Positions 9,926-19,315 of a stretch of 64,000 bases of DNA are shown here, piece after piece. Position 1 is the stretch's first letter. Each line of letters opens with the position of its first letter. Under the pieces are notes generated by a model, which was given only the letters and a program-made list of their open reading frames with translations, made no database searches and was not told the origin of the DNA. The position numbers and the translations under genes are program-made. Source of the stretch: Agrobacterium pusense (GTDB lineage Bacteria; Pseudomonadota; Alphaproteobacteria; Rhizobiales; Rhizobiaceae); assembly GCF_900102105.1 (NCBI RefSeq), contig NZ_FNBB01000001.1, positions 434,001-498,000 of the forward strand, read 5' to 3'.

Positions 9926-10396
9926 TCAGGAACCAGCTGGCGTATCCGAATCGGTTCCGCTATCAGATTTATCCGTGATCGGACCGTTGGAGAAGGTCAC
10001 ACCGGCCTGCAGCAGCACCTTGTCACCAGCTTCGGTGATGGCAACGACGCCGTCTGAATAGACTTCGACTTCCTTTACCACGCCCGTGACGGTATCGTCG
10101 GCGCTCTTTACCGTCTTGCCGACCAGATCCGACGCACGGGTCAGTGCTTCGGCCTGCAGCATGCTCTTCAGATGGGTGTTCGTCTTGATGGTCTGCTCGA
10201 CCTGCGAAAAGCTTGCAAGCTGCGACATCTGCTGACCAGCATCCATCGGGCTGGTCGGATCCTGGTTCTTCATCTGGGCGATGAGGAGCTTCAGGAAGCT
10301 GTCATAGTTCAGCGAGGCCGCGTTCTTGTCGTTGCTGCTCGCCCCGGCATTCGCCCAGGGGTTTGCCGCCGCCGCATTGACTGCATCTACCGCCAT
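9926..10396 (-). CDS. flgD: Hook cap / hook assembly protein FlgD (short form)
   Basis: FlgD caps the growing hook and is needed for FlgE polymerisation. The N-terminal signature [39 protein letters not shown] (given in parts: [11 protein letters not shown] then PMD..QM..QLA.FS.VEQ) is unmistakable. At 156 residues it is shorter than the about 230 of enterobacterial FlgD, as is common in rhizobia; the tudor/FnIII part is reduced. The start overlaps the flbT 3' end by 10 bp. Confidence 0.92.
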   Translation of the reverse strand: MAVDAVNAAAANPWANAGASSNDKNAASLNYDSFLKLLIAQMKNQDPTSPMDAGQQMSQLASFSQVEQTIKTNTHLKSMLQAEALTRASDLVGKTVKSADDTVTGVVKEVEVYSDGVVAITEAGDKVLLQAGVTFSNGPITDKSDSGTDSDTPAGS

Positions 10397-10836
10397 GGTG
10401 CGATCTCCTTGCGAATCTGTTCGATCGTTGCAGGGGTCATTTCCTGATTGTTGAGGATTTTTTCCTCGATCGGGTAAAGGCCGCGGATGGCCTTCAGCGC
10501 TTCGAAAGCCTTGCCGGAGGCAACCAGCCCGTCGATGCGCTTGAGCTCCGCCAGGACCTCGTCATGCTGGAAGCAATTCAAGAGCATGCTCACGGACTTG
10601 CGGAACATGTTGGTGGACTGTTCCCGCCCCTCCGGATTGATGAGAATCATCTGCGCGATGAAATAAAGCTGTCTCAGCGGGGTGGTAGCCTGGTCGGGCT
10701 GCAATACGTGGTTCTCGAGCAGGAACGTGACATCGTTCAGGAATTCCAGCGCCACCTTGCGATCCACACGCAGAACTGCGCCGTTGATGAAAATCTTTTC
10801 GCCCGACTTCAGCGAAATTCGAAGTGTACTTTTCAT
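10387..10836 (-). CDS. flbT: Flagellin mRNA regulator / flagellin chaperone FlbT
   Basis: FlbT is an alphaproteobacterial protein that binds the 5' leader of flagellin mRNA and couples flagellin synthesis to assembly (shown in Caulobacter). It has since been described as a positive factor in Brucella. The 149 residues begin [21 protein letters not shown] and contain [25 protein letters not shown] in sections typical of the family. It is a soluble cytoplasmic protein. It overlaps flaF by four bases. The long, structured flagellin leaders in this window are its obvious candidate targets. Confidence 0.95.
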   Translation of the reverse strand: MKSTLRISLKSGEKIFINGAVLRVDRKVALEFLNDVTFLLENHVLQPDQATTPLRQLYFIAQMILINPEGREQSTNMFRKSVSMLLNCFQHDEVLAELKRIDGLVASGKAFEALKAIRGLYPIEEKILNNQEMTPATIEQIRKEIAPWR

Positions 10837-11177
10837 TTCAGTCCATCCCTGATGATGGTTGTCACGTCAATTATGCCCTGGAAATTCGTCGACTGACGTT
10901 TCCGGATCAGTTCGCACTCTTTCAGTATCCAGATCGCGATCGAAATCAGATTGGCCCTCAGTTCCATGGCCAGTTGATTATCCGGCTGCTTGAGATCCTC
11001 AATAAAGCGGATCCAGACCCGTCGAGTGTAAAAAAGTGCTTCGATCGTGTGCCGCTGAGAAGAGGAGTCCTTCGCCTCCGCAAGCAGTTCGATCGATTTG
11101 GTCAACGCCTGTCGCTCGCGGTCTTTCGCGTTGGCGACACCATCCTCCATGATTTCGGCGTAGGAAAACTGGTACAT
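10833..11177 (-). CDS. flaF: Flagellin assembly/regulatory protein FlaF
   Basis: FlaF (114 residues) is the alphaproteobacterial partner of FlbT. In Caulobacter it is required for flagellin synthesis and secretion and acts like a flagellin chaperone in the absence of FliS. The start [12 protein letters not shown] and the segments [12 protein letters not shown] and [11 protein letters not shown] are characteristic. ATG at 11177 lies 34 bp downstream of the flgL stop. No fliS or fliD gene is present in the window, consistent with FlaF/FlbT taking that role. Confidence 0.94.
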   Translation of the reverse strand: MYQFSYAEIMEDGVANAKDRERQALTKSIELLAEAKDSSSQRHTIEALFYTRRVWIRFIEDLKQPDNQLAMELRANLISIAIWILKECELIRKRQSTNFQGIIDVTTIIRDGLK

Positions 11178-11211
11178 TCATGTATCCTTTATCTGCCGCC
11201 ACCCCTGTTCA

Positions 11212-12315
11212 TCAGAGGTAGTTCACCAGACTCATTTTTTGCAGACGCGACGTGAGGCTGTATGCGATCTCAATCTGCTGCTGCAGCAGATCGAGACGGG
11301 TCTTCGCCTCGTAGGTATCGATCCCCTCGATATCCAACAGATGTGTTTCGATGATCTTCTTCTGGGCAGCCAGAGAGTCATTCGACTTTTTGACGCGCTC
11401 CTGCGAAAGGCCAAGACTGCTTGCCTGCTGGTTCAGCCCACTGATAGCCTTGCCGATAGTCGTCACCGACTGGGTGGCGACCGCCTCGCGGACCGTGCTC
11501 GAAACATTGTCCTTGAGGAAGGTCATCGCCGTGATTGCCGTCATCGCGAAGTAACGCATGCCCTGCGAATTACTGTTGGTCGACGTTTCGACCACCTCGT
11601 TCTGGCTGATCCGGCTCGTCATGTTGGTATCGCTGGCGTTGGAACCGAACCTCGTCCAGAAATCGACATTCTGTCCCACAGCGAGACTGCTGTGCGGCGG
11701 GTTGGTTACAGTCGTCGTACCGTTGAATACGCCTTCCATATGCGTCATGAAGGCGTTGACCTGATCTTTGGACAGGTCCGAGATACTCCCCACGGCCGGC
11801 GTCTGTGTCGCCATGAAATGGTTCAGTTCGGCGTCATAGGCGGCTTTCAACGGCGAACCGTCGGCGAAATAGTCCTGGACCGGCTTCACATCCGTATTCG
11901 TACCGGAAAACAGATACTCACCATCTACGGCCGTGTTAGCAAAGCTGGTGAAATTGTTGAAGGCGATCGTGATTTTTTGGTTGACGGTGGCAAGCGTGGG
12001 CTGCTCGCTGCTCGTATTCGGCACCAGAACATTGAGGATTTCCTGGGCGGCCTTTGCCATGCCGTCCAACGCGGTCTGCGACGATTCAAGACGCTGTGTG
12101 GCGAAGGAGTTGACCGTAACGAGCGAGGAAATCCGCTCCACGTCCCTGTTGAGATCGAGGCTGCGGGCCGTGTTGGCACCCAGCGTCACACCAAGATCCG
12201 CGTGCTTGCCCGTTGTCAGCTCGGTATTGAGATTCGTCATCTCAAGCTGAGCCTTGAGGATGGTGCTGCGCATGCTGTTCTGCATCGCCAGCGATGAAAT
12301 GAATGACGTTTTCAT
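11212..12315 (-). CDS. flgL: Hook-filament junction protein FlgL
   Basis: A 367-residue flagellin-fold protein forming the junction between hook and filament together with FlgK. The helical N-terminus (ISSLAMQNSMRSTILKAQLEM then TNLNTELTTGKHADLG) and the C-terminal helices (ERVKKSNDSLAAQKKIIE, KTRLDLLQQQIEIAYSLTSRLQKMSLVNYL in parts) are the parts that form the coiled-coil core. The central domain is variable. It is separated by only three bases from flgK, so the two are co-transcribed. Confidence 0.93.
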   Translation of the reverse strand: MKTSFISSLAMQNSMRSTILKAQLEMTNLNTELTTGKHADLGVTLGANTARSLDLNRDVERISSLVTVNSFATQRLESSQTALDGMAKAAQEILNVLVPNTSSEQPTLATVNQKITIAFNNFTSFANTAVDGEYLFSGTNTDVKPVQDYFADGSPLKAAYDAELNHFMATQTPAVGSISDLSKDQVNAFMTHMEGVFNGTTTVTNPPHSSLAVGQNVDFWTRFGSNASDTNMTSRISQNEVVETSTNSNSQGMRYFAMTAITAMTFLKDNVSSTVREAVATQSVTTIGKAISGLNQQASSLGLSQERVKKSNDSLAAQKKIIETHLLDIEGIDTYEAKTRLDLLQQQIEIAYSLTSRLQKMSLVNYL

Positions 12316-12318
12316 CCT

Positions 12319-13812
12319 TTACCTCACCATGTCCATCAAGGACTTGAGCATTTCATCAACGGTCGTCACCAGTTTCGTGGCCGCCTTGTAAGACTGCTCG
12401 ATATCCATGAGCAGCGACAGCTCCTCGTCCAGGCTAACCGCCGTATTGTTCGAATAGGATGTCGCAGAGCGCTCATAAAGCGCGCTTTTCGCTTCGTTTG
12501 CCGAAGTCGCACCGGACCGTTCCTGTTCGAGCCAACCCATCGAGTTGGTGCCGTATTTCAGGATGCTGGTATTCGTATCGATACGTGTCGACGCGGCGAA
12601 ATTCATGGGCGCGTCGAATGCGGTCACATAGCTGTCGATCAGCGCGGAAAACCCGGTTCCGCCCGTAGCTGCGGGATTGACTATATAAGCGGTACCGTTG
12701 ATGCCGCCGTCGCGCAACAATTCCGGATTGCCACCTTGCGAAATAATTAACGCGGAGTTGACGGTAATGGTCGCAGCGAGCCCCGGGACGACGACGCCGG
12801 CGGGAGGAATCTCGCTCGTTGCGGTTGCCGTCGACCAGGTGAAAAGGCCGGGCTTCGCCGTCAGAGGCGTCGCAGGCGGCGCCGGCTGGGTAATCGGCTT
12901 TTCCGCAAACATCGTGATCAGGCCGCGCGCGATTTCGTCGAGCTGGCTCTGCATGGTCGGCGCAAGTTCATCGCGAACCTGCATCAAACCCTGAAGCGAT
13001 CCTTCCGCCGTCGTGTTGCTGCCGCTGCCGGCCTTGAGCGCCACACCGTCCACATAAATCGCGTTGCCGGTGGTCGTCGCGTCGTAGCCCGGCTGCGCCT
13101 TGAAGGTTACCGGACGCGGTACGATCTCGAACAGCGTGGCGCCGTCGGTCGTGTAAAGCGCGACGTCATTATTCGGGCGGTTGACGACATTGATGCCGAT
13201 GATGGACGAGATGTCCTTCAGCAAGGTCTCGCGCTGATCGAGTGCGTCACTCGGATCGCCGCCGATCGCTGTCTGCGCCTTGACCTCGTTATTGGCTTCC
13301 TCGAATTTCGCGAGCAGGCCGTTCAGCTTGTCGACCTGAAGGGAGATTTCTTTGTCGGCACGCAGACGCATCGCCTGCAATTCGGCAGACGCCTTGTTCA
13401 ATGAGCTGGCGACATCCGCGGCGGAAGTCACGGCCGTTGCGGCAAGAGCAGCATTGCTCGGCTTGGCGGCATAGCCGCTAAGGCTCTTGAGCAGTTCCTT
13501 CATGTAGGTGGACGGCGCGCTCTCGTAGTCGTTGCCGCCGAAAATGCTCTTCATCTCCTCGAGACCGGTCAGAACAGTGTTCTGCCCGGTGGCCAGCGAG
13601 GCGCTGGAAATCGTCTGCCTGAGAAGACTTTCATTCTGGGCACGGCCATTGGAGACGATACTCGCTCCGGCCATGGTCGTGCCGAGAATGGCGGTTCGCT
13701 TGACGTAGTTCGCATTGCCGACATTGGCAATGTTTTTCGAGGTAACGTCCGTCTGCTTACCTGTATTATTGAAAATCGACTGCGCAGTATTCATTGCTGA
13801 CGTGAGCGACAT
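12319..13812 (-). CDS. flgK: Hook-associated protein FlgK
   Basis: FlgK is the first junction protein on the hook. The 497 residues start with MSLTSAMNTAQSIFNNTGKQ, followed by TSKNIANVGNANYVKR (the flagellar rod/hook N-terminal motif), and end with the helical stretch SLDEELSLLMDIEQSYKAATKLV typical of axial proteins. An Ala/Pro/Thr-rich central region (about 300-360) is a variable surface domain. Length is within the rhizobial range. It precedes flgL and follows flgE. Confidence 0.94.
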   Translation of the reverse strand: MSLTSAMNTAQSIFNNTGKQTDVTSKNIANVGNANYVKRTAILGTTMAGASIVSNGRAQNESLLRQTISSASLATGQNTVLTGLEEMKSIFGGNDYESAPSTYMKELLKSLSGYAAKPSNAALAATAVTSAADVASSLNKASAELQAMRLRADKEISLQVDKLNGLLAKFEEANNEVKAQTAIGGDPSDALDQRETLLKDISSIIGINVVNRPNNDVALYTTDGATLFEIVPRPVTFKAQPGYDATTTGNAIYVDGVALKAGSGSNTTAEGSLQGLMQVRDELAPTMQSQLDEIARGLITMFAEKPITQPAPPATPLTAKPGLFTWSTATATSEIPPAGVVVPGLAATITVNSALIISQGGNPELLRDGGINGTAYIVNPAATGGTGFSALIDSYVTAFDAPMNFAASTRIDTNTSILKYGTNSMGWLEQERSGATSANEAKSALYERSATSYSNNTAVSLDEELSLLMDIEQSYKAATKLVTTVDEMLKSLMDMVR

Positions 13813-13834
13813 TCATCTGTCCCCGTAGGAATTA

Positions 13835-15115
13835 CTATCTCTTCAGATTGATCAGGACGTCCATCAAATCCGATCCAGTCTGGAAGACCTTCGAATTCGC
13901 GGTATAGATGCGCTGGGATTCAATCATGTCGGTGAGTTCGCTGGCGATATCGACGTTCGAGCCTTCCAGCGCGCCCTTCTGGACGTAACCAAAGCTGCCC
14001 GATTGCGGGAAGCCGATGGTAACGACACCGGACTCGTTGCTCGGAAGATAAACGTTGCCGTTCTGCGGGCTCAGGTTGTCGACGCTCGGCACGGTGGCCA
14101 GCGCCAGCTGGTAAATGTTGCGGCGGCCGCCATCCTGGTAAACTGCCGTCACTACGCCATCCTTGCCGATTTCGACATCCTTGATCTGGCTCGGACCGTT
14201 ACCGTTCAGGATCGCCGTGCCGGGCGTGAACTTCGACGAAAACTGGGTCATGTCGGACAGGTCAATGTTGATCGCCTGCGCCACGCCGCTGTTGTTGTCG
14301 TCGATGGTGATGGATTTGGGAGACGTAGTCGTCAGCTTGTTGGTCGCAGGATCGAAGGTCAGCGTGACGCTTTCCTGCACAAGGGATGCCGGCGCAGTCG
14401 CCGTATAGGGGAAGCCACCATTGGTCGACTGATCCTGACGGTAGACCGCCACTTCCCAGGTGTTGTCACCAGTCTTGGTGTAATAGAAGTCGTAGAGCAC
14501 CTTCGCGCCGCCGCTATCGAATGCGGTCAGCGAAGTCTTGTTGCCGAACTTCGCCGTTGCGGAGTTGGTGCTGGGGAGCGACGCCGCCGCTACGGCCGTA
14601 TCGTCACGATTGAGGTTGGCCGGGAAGCTGCCCTGCGTGGAGGGCGATGCCGTCAGGCCGAAATTGTTGACGTTAATGGCTTCAAGACCTGTGAAGCCGT
14701 TAACGACGGCAGCCGGCGGGTTGGAACCGTAGGGGTAACCCATCAGCTGGAAGCCAGCGGCGTTTTCCAGATAGCCTTCCGAGTTTTTCACGAAAGAGCC
14801 GGCACGGGTGAGATAAGGCGTGCCTGCACCATCCTGGACAACGAAGAAACCGTTGCCCTGAATGGCAAGGTCAGTACCCGAGGTGGTGTAGGAGAGGTTG
14901 CCCTGCTCCGAAATGCTGTAGCGAACGTTGGACTGCACACCGCCGGAAGCGTAGCTGCCCGACGAGGAGGGCAGAACGAGCGACGAGAACGACGTCGATG
15001 CACGCTTGTAACCGGTGGTGCTTGCGTTGGCGATGTTGTCGCCAACGGTGCCCAGCTTGTTCGCCTGTGCATTCATGCCGGACACGCCGGTTCGCATAGT
15101 GCCGAAAATACTCAT
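13835..15115 (-). CDS. flgE: Flagellar hook protein FlgE
   Basis: FlgE polymerises into the hook. The 426 residues show the N-terminal axial motif (GVSGMNAQANKLGTVGDNIANASTTGYKR in parts), the FlgE/F/G mid-motif TDLAIQGNGFFVVQD and the C-terminal motif GSNVDIASELTDMIESQRIYTANSKV. It is the first gene of the minus-strand hook/export operon that reaches to 4568. A 20-bp element shared with the motA promoter region lies 46-65 bp upstream (15161-15180). rem ends about 105 bp upstream. Confidence 0.96.
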   Translation of the reverse strand: MSIFGTMRTGVSGMNAQANKLGTVGDNIANASTTGYKRASTSFSSLVLPSSSGSYASGGVQSNVRYSISEQGNLSYTTSGTDLAIQGNGFFVVQDGAGTPYLTRAGSFVKNSEGYLENAAGFQLMGYPYGSNPPAAVVNGFTGLEAINVNNFGLTASPSTQGSFPANLNRDDTAVAAASLPSTNSATAKFGNKTSLTAFDSGGAKVLYDFYYTKTGDNTWEVAVYRQDQSTNGGFPYTATAPASLVQESVTLTFDPATNKLTTTSPKSITIDDNNSGVAQAINIDLSDMTQFSSKFTPGTAILNGNGPSQIKDVEIGKDGVVTAVYQDGGRRNIYQLALATVPSVDNLSPQNGNVYLPSNESGVVTIGFPQSGSFGYVQKGALEGSNVDIASELTDMIESQRIYTANSKVFQTGSDLMDVLINLKR

Positions 15116-15160
15116 TCAAAAACCCTCGTGGTCATCTTTCAAGGAGAAGGTAAAGCGTTT

Positions 15161-15180
15161 GGCTTGCGTGAAGCTGTCTG
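15161..15180 (-). promoter_or_regulatory. Candidate class II promoter element upstream of flgE
   Basis: On the plus strand this reads ggcttgcgtgaagctgtctg. The stretch at 28393-28412, the same distance upstream of motA, differs at only two of 20 positions and has the same orientation relative to its gene. The core in gene orientation is TTCACGCAAGCC. A similar TGACGCAAG lies at 32148-32156 upstream of flgB. Recognition factor unknown. Confidence 0.5.
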
Positions 15181-15220
15181 AAATACCGCGTTTGAAAAAG
15201 ACCACGCGGGTCAATGAAAA

Positions 15221-15892
15221 TCATTGCCAATCAATGCTGTAGCCGAGGAACCGCTTGGAATCGACCGGGTCGTAGCCAAGTTTCTTGCGCAGCTTCTTGC
15301 GCAGCTTGCTGATGTGGCTTTCGACGACGTTTTCTTCGACGTCATCATCGAAGATGCCGTAGATGGCATTGAAAATCTGCGCCTTGGAAACGCGGCGTCC
15401 GCGATTGGCGATCAAATATTCAAGAATGCGGCGCTCGCGGCGCGGCAGGGGAAATACCTCGCCGCCCACTTCCGGGTCGCGTCCATCGGAGAAGACCCGG
15501 ATCGGACCGGCGTCGGTGAAATTCGAAATGACCTGCAGCCGGCGGCGAATAGCCGCCGCACGTGCGAGGATTTCCCGAGGGTGAACGGGCTTGCGCACGA
15601 CATCATCGACGCCGCTGTCGAACAGCGCGAGTGTCGCTTCCAGCGAGGGCTGGTCGCTCACCGCGATGACAGGCGCCGTCGTGCGATCCCTGATCGCCTT
15701 TGGCAAGGAGAAGCTCCGGTCGCCCTGGCCGATCAGGAAGGCTTCCACAGCCGCAAGATCGCTTTCCGCCGCCGTCGAGACCCATTCCCCGAATTCGACC
15801 GGATCGAACCCGGTCGAGGGAATGCCCTCACGCCCAAATAGAGATGTATAGCCGTCTTTAACGAGCTCGCGCTCATCAACCACTACGATCAT
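15221..15892 (-). CDS. rem: OmpR-type motility regulator Rem (orphan response regulator)
   Basis: Rem is the rhizobial activator of flagellar structural genes, itself under VisN/VisR; the Brucella homologue is FtcR. The 223 residues have an N-terminal receiver-like domain (1-115) and a C-terminal winged helix (about 130-223; [23 protein letters not shown], then [12 protein letters not shown]). The acidic pair D6/E7 and the conserved Lys (VRKPVHP) are present. The usual phospho-acceptor Asp at the end of the third strand appears to be Glu50 ([10 protein letters not shown]), so it probably acts without phosphorylation. It is read as a separate unit between the transglycosylase gene and flgE. 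Confidence 0.93.
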   Translation of the reverse strand: MIVVVDERELVKDGYTSLFGREGIPSTGFDPVEFGEWVSTAAESDLAAVEAFLIGQGDRSFSLPKAIRDRTTAPVIAVSDQPSLEATLALFDSGVDDVVRKPVHPREILARAAAIRRRLQVISNFTDAGPIRVFSDGRDPEVGGEVFPLPRRERRILEYLIANRGRRVSKAQIFNAIYGIFDDDVEENVVESHISKLRKKLRKKLGYDPVDSKRFLGYSIDWQ

Positions 15893-16174
15893 TCGTCCGC
15901 CTCCGAATCAGTGTGGTGTTTTCCAATGAGGCATTGGTACGAATCGGGGGATTCAGCGACAACTGTAGGAAATCATCGATAGTTATTAATAATTGATTAA
16001 CCATTTTGTGCCGATTTGATCTATATATAGTGGGTATTAACCATATATGGCACAAAATTTTTGTGTAAAAATTTCCGAAATCGCTAAAAAACGCTTGAAA
16101 CGCCTTTTTTCGGGCTTTGTCTCGCCACATTTCCGATAACGAGTCCCAACCCCTGATAAAGCAATTTCAGGTTG
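15893..16174 (-). promoter_or_regulatory. rem promoter region with inverted and direct repeats
   Basis: An AT-rich 282-bp gap. It contains a perfect 10-bp inverted repeat, ATTTTGTGCC at 16003-16012 and GGCACAAAAT at 16049-16058, and a 9-bp direct repeat ATTAACCAT at 15996-16004 and 16036-16044. It also holds a TTAA pair spaced 11 bp (15986 and 15997) that matches the flagellin promoter boxes. These are plausible sites for VisN/VisR and for Rem itself, but that is inference. No promoter hexamers are assigned with confidence. Confidence 0.55.
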
Positions 16175-16753
16175 TTATCCTTCGCAGAAATTTTTAGCGT
16201 TGGGCGTCCATTTCCCGTAGCCCGTCGCCACCAGATTGGCGATGACCCGGCAGACATATTTCTTCTGGGCCGGGTCATTATTGGGCCCTGCGTGATAGCG
16301 GGCAACCGCCATCGTCCAGGTCTCGTGCCTGTTGTGGAGGTTACGCAGGAACATGGCGGCATATTCGACATTGCGACGTGGATCGAACATTTCGCGCGCA
16401 GATGTGAAATTTTCGCCGTGGAAATAATGATTTATCTGCATGCATCCAAGGTCGATCAGCTTGGCGCCATTGCGTTTGGCAGCCTCAAAAGTCATCAAGG
16501 CCTCTTCGGTAGAGGCCGCAAATACCGGTTTTCCTTCGATATTCATGGCGTTGGGGTCGAGCCGCCCCTTGCGGCCGGTCTCCGTCAGGCCCACTGAATA
16601 GAGAATTCCCTCCGGCACGCCGTATTTGCGTGCCGCAGACTGGATCTCTCTTTCACACACGCCTGACGTTGCCGAGGCCGATGCGTTTTCAGAGATAGAC
16701 GCCATTGTCAGCAGAAGTGCGGGCAGAGCCAAGAGCGCCGTCCATGCCTTCAT
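16175..16753 (-). CDS. Lytic transglycosylase (SLT domain) of the flagellar cluster
   Basis: Predicted 192 residues with a signal peptide (MKAWTALLALPALLLTMAS, cleaved near ASA) and an SLT lysozyme-like domain. The catalytic Glu lies in SVGLTETGRKG. LGCMQINHYFHG, ARYHAGPNN and the spaced AAMFLRNLHN are the other SLT motifs. Four Cys residues could form disulfides. I choose ATG 16753 (GGGGG nine bases upstream); the longer frame has no signal peptide. The first 65 bp overlap the 3' end of fliK in another frame. It likely cuts peptidoglycan for rod or stator passage, the activity missing from the short FlgJ at 5505. Confidence 0.85.
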   Translation of the reverse strand: MKAWTALLALPALLLTMASISENASASATSGVCEREIQSAARKYGVPEGILYSVGLTETGRKGRLDPNAMNIEGKPVFAASTEEALMTFEAAKRNGAKLIDLGCMQINHYFHGENFTSAREMFDPRRNVEYAAMFLRNLHNRHETWTMAVARYHAGPNNDPAQKKYVCRVIANLVATGYGKWTPNAKNFCEG

Positions 16754-18047
16754 TATGCACCCCCAAATTATCGCCATTGCCTTGCCGGCCGCCTCGTGCA
16801 CCGGACTCGTCACGGTTGCGGCCCGCAGCCGCCTGCTGGCCCTGCTGCTGCGCCTGCTGATTTTGCTGATTGTTGGCTTGTGTGCCCGTTTGGTCACTCT
16901 TATCGGAAGAAGCGATGCTGATCGTGATGTTATCGACCGTCAGACCCTGCGCCTTGAGGCCATCAAGGATGCTCTTGCTGTCTTCCTGGAGCTTTTTATA
17001 GGCCGCGACGCTCTCCACAGTCATGTGCACGGCGAGTTCGTCACCGGCAAGACGCAGTGACATCGTCACCGATCCAAGCTCGATCGGCGTCATATGCAGC
17101 TTCAGCGTATGCACGACCTTGCCGGTGCTGCTCTGGGCGGCTGCGTTGGACAGCGCCGAACCGGGCTGCATGGCGCTGACCCATTCCGGATCATTGGCGA
17201 TCAGGCCGGTCAGAGCCGAGGCATTGGAGGAGGGCGCCAGACCGATGAAGCGCCGGGAATCGAGAACCGTTACGGTATCGGCCGCCTTGCCGCTGCTTTC
17301 CCGCGTGTCGAACTCCACGCGGCCTTCGCGCTGAACCGTGCTCATATCGAGAGCGCGGGCTGCACCCGAACGCGGAGACGCGAAGCGGAATGACGAGGCA
17401 TCGCCTTCGTTTTCCGAAGCCGAACCCGCCGCATCATTGGCAGCTGCAACCCCAGTCGGCATGTCCTTGGCCGGATGTTCAGCCTTGCTGCGGACAGGTT
17501 CAGCCCTGTCGGACTTAACCGTGTCGGTCTTGCCGGCAATTGCCTGCGCAATTTCTTCCAGCGGCGTCTTGGCCGTGGCCATTGCCCCGGCGCTGGCCGT
17601 AACCAGCTGCTGTTCGGCGAGCTTCGGATCGAGAGTATCCGTTATCGCCTCGGCATCCTTATCCGCCTCATCTTTGAGCTTCTTGCCAGGCTTGCCGTCC
17701 CCCAATTGTGCCCGCGAGGATTTGACCGCGTTCTGGAACTCGGCAGCTGTGTCGTGAACTCGACCGTCCCCGGCATGCTCGTTGACGATGACATTCAGGA
17801 AGGCTGCAGGCCGTTTGACCGGAACGTCCATCTTTTCCCCCTCGCCGTCGGCCTGTCCGTGCTGTTGCCCGGCTGAACCAGAATCGTCCGACCGCGAATG
17901 CGGCGCCTGCGGCGGTCGCTCGTCACGAACCGTGGAAAGGGCATCGCCAAAGCTGCCGCCTCTCGCCTCGTCACGTGCGGCAGCACTGCCTGCGCGCGGA
18001 TCGGACGGTGGCGCATTCGTTAGCGCATTGATGGTTGCGTCGATCAT
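16689..18047 (-). CDS. fliK: Hook-length control protein FliK (formerly MotD)
   Basis: The 452-residue protein is long, polar and low in complexity in its N-terminal two thirds, as FliK rulers are. A compact C-terminal domain (about residues 325-395) contains TLKLHMTPIELGSVTMSLRLAG in parts, followed by LAVHMTVESVAAYKKL and LKAQGLTVDNITISI, the FliK substrate-switch domain. In Sinorhizobium the gene first named motD was shown to be fliK. A Gln/Asn-rich tail (NNQQNQQAQQQGQQ) follows and is partly encoded in the overlap with the transglycosylase gene. The start overlaps motC by four bases. Confidence 0.88.
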   Translation of the reverse strand: MIDATINALTNAPPSDPRAGSAAARDEARGGSFGDALSTVRDERPPQAPHSRSDDSGSAGQQHGQADGEGEKMDVPVKRPAAFLNVIVNEHAGDGRVHDTAAEFQNAVKSSRAQLGDGKPGKKLKDEADKDAEAITDTLDPKLAEQQLVTASAGAMATAKTPLEEIAQAIAGKTDTVKSDRAEPVRSKAEHPAKDMPTGVAAANDAAGSASENEGDASSFRFASPRSGAARALDMSTVQREGRVEFDTRESSGKAADTVTVLDSRRFIGLAPSSNASALTGLIANDPEWVSAMQPGSALSNAAAQSSTGKVVHTLKLHMTPIELGSVTMSLRLAGDELAVHMTVESVAAYKKLQEDSKSILDGLKAQGLTVDNITISIASSDKSDQTGTQANNQQNQQAQQQGQQAAAGRNRDESGARGGRQGNGDNLGVHNEGMDGALGSARTSADNGVYL

Positions 18048-19315
18048 GGTGCCCCCTCGCCTTTCTTCAACAGGCTGTCGATTTCATCGAGCTTGCTGCG
18101 GCCGCTTGTCACGAGCTGCCGGACATTCTCACCGCCATCGTCGGCCTTGTGGGTTTCAACCCGCCATATGCTTTTTTCCCCGCCAGCCACCGCATCATTT
18201 TTGGCTGCGTTCTGTCTGGCGCCCTGCGCCGCCGCGTCGACATCAGCACCTGATAGCGAGGGAGGACGAACCACCTGTTCGGCGATCGCCCTTGCGGCAT
18301 CTCTGAGGGCCCTGTCCCGGTCCGAAAGCTGCGTTTCGGGAATTTGTCCGATCGTCTCGATCGCGCTCACCACATCGGGTGTTCCAATGTTGGAAAGGCT
18401 TTCGTAGAGATTGGCCTGCGCTTCCGGTTGATCCGGCGCGGCGGACGACAGCGTCTTCGCTTTAAGCGCCGCCATGCGGGCCAGCGAATCCTTGCCGCTG
18501 ATCGCCGCAAGACGCGAAAGACGCAGATAGGCTTCCTTCTGCCTTTCCGCATCCATCATCGCGAAGGTCTCCACTATCGCGTCTTCGCCGAGGGAATCAG
18601 AGCGTTTGACCACCAGCGAGACCAGAAGATCCGCGAACTGGCTTGCATAGGGCGAATGCAGGAACCGCCGCGCGTAACGCTGTGCGTATTCGACGCCGCG
18701 TTTTGCATCGCCGTCTTCAACCGCAATGGCGAGCGAGCGGCGCAATGCCGCCTCCTCAACGATTGTCCCGGGCGCTTCAAGCCGGGCAATGTCGTAAAAG
18801 CCGAGCGCGGCCAGAGGATCGCGCGGGATCGTCACATTGCCACCGATCAGAGCGAGATAGGCGCCTATCCGGGTGCCGCGATATTCAGGCACCATTGCCG
18901 CGATGCTCTGCGCCACCAGCGTCCCCTTGCCCGACAGATACTTGCGCAGGATATCGGCGACGCGGCTGTCGAAATTGCCGTCCACATCGCGCGCGACCAG
19001 CAATTCAAGCGTGGCGGGATTGCCGCCGCTCATCGCATAAATCAGCGCCGCATCGACATTGCGTGGATCCTTGAAGATCGCCGAAGGCGCGCTTTTCAGC
19101 CGCTCATCTATGGTCTGGAGCAGGAACCGCTGCATTTCCGTTGCCGAATGGTCTCCCTTGGCAACCGAATCCTGCACGAATTGCAGGGAGCGCAGCATGG
19201 AATAGGGCATGAGATTGTCTTGCGACTGCGAAAACGCCTTGAATGGTCCGGCACCGAGACCACAAAGCGTCGCCGCAAGAAGAAGCCAGCGTTTCGAGGT
19301 TTTCGTCACACTCAC
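18044..19315 (-). CDS. motC: Periplasmic motor protein MotC
   Basis: MotC is a rhizobial periplasmic protein that binds the periplasmic part of MotB and is needed for torque generation. The 423-residue product begins with a signal peptide ([21 protein letters not shown]) and continues with [20 protein letters not shown], typical of MotC. The body is helical with repeat-like [15 protein letters not shown] segments. It sits between motB and fliK with four-base overlaps on both sides. Its dedicated chaperone MotE is encoded at 35776. Confidence 0.93.
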   Translation of the reverse strand: MSVTKTSKRWLLLAATLCGLGAGPFKAFSQSQDNLMPYSMLRSLQFVQDSVAKGDHSATEMQRFLLQTIDERLKSAPSAIFKDPRNVDAALIYAMSGGNPATLELLVARDVDGNFDSRVADILRKYLSGKGTLVAQSIAAMVPEYRGTRIGAYLALIGGNVTIPRDPLAALGFYDIARLEAPGTIVEEAALRRSLAIAVEDGDAKRGVEYAQRYARRFLHSPYASQFADLLVSLVVKRSDSLGEDAIVETFAMMDAERQKEAYLRLSRLAAISGKDSLARMAALKAKTLSSAAPDQPEAQANLYESLSNIGTPDVVSAIETIGQIPETQLSDRDRALRDAARAIAEQVVRPPSLSGADVDAAAQGARQNAAKNDAVAGGEKSIWRVETHKADDGGENVRQLVTSGRSKLDEIDSLLKKGEGAP

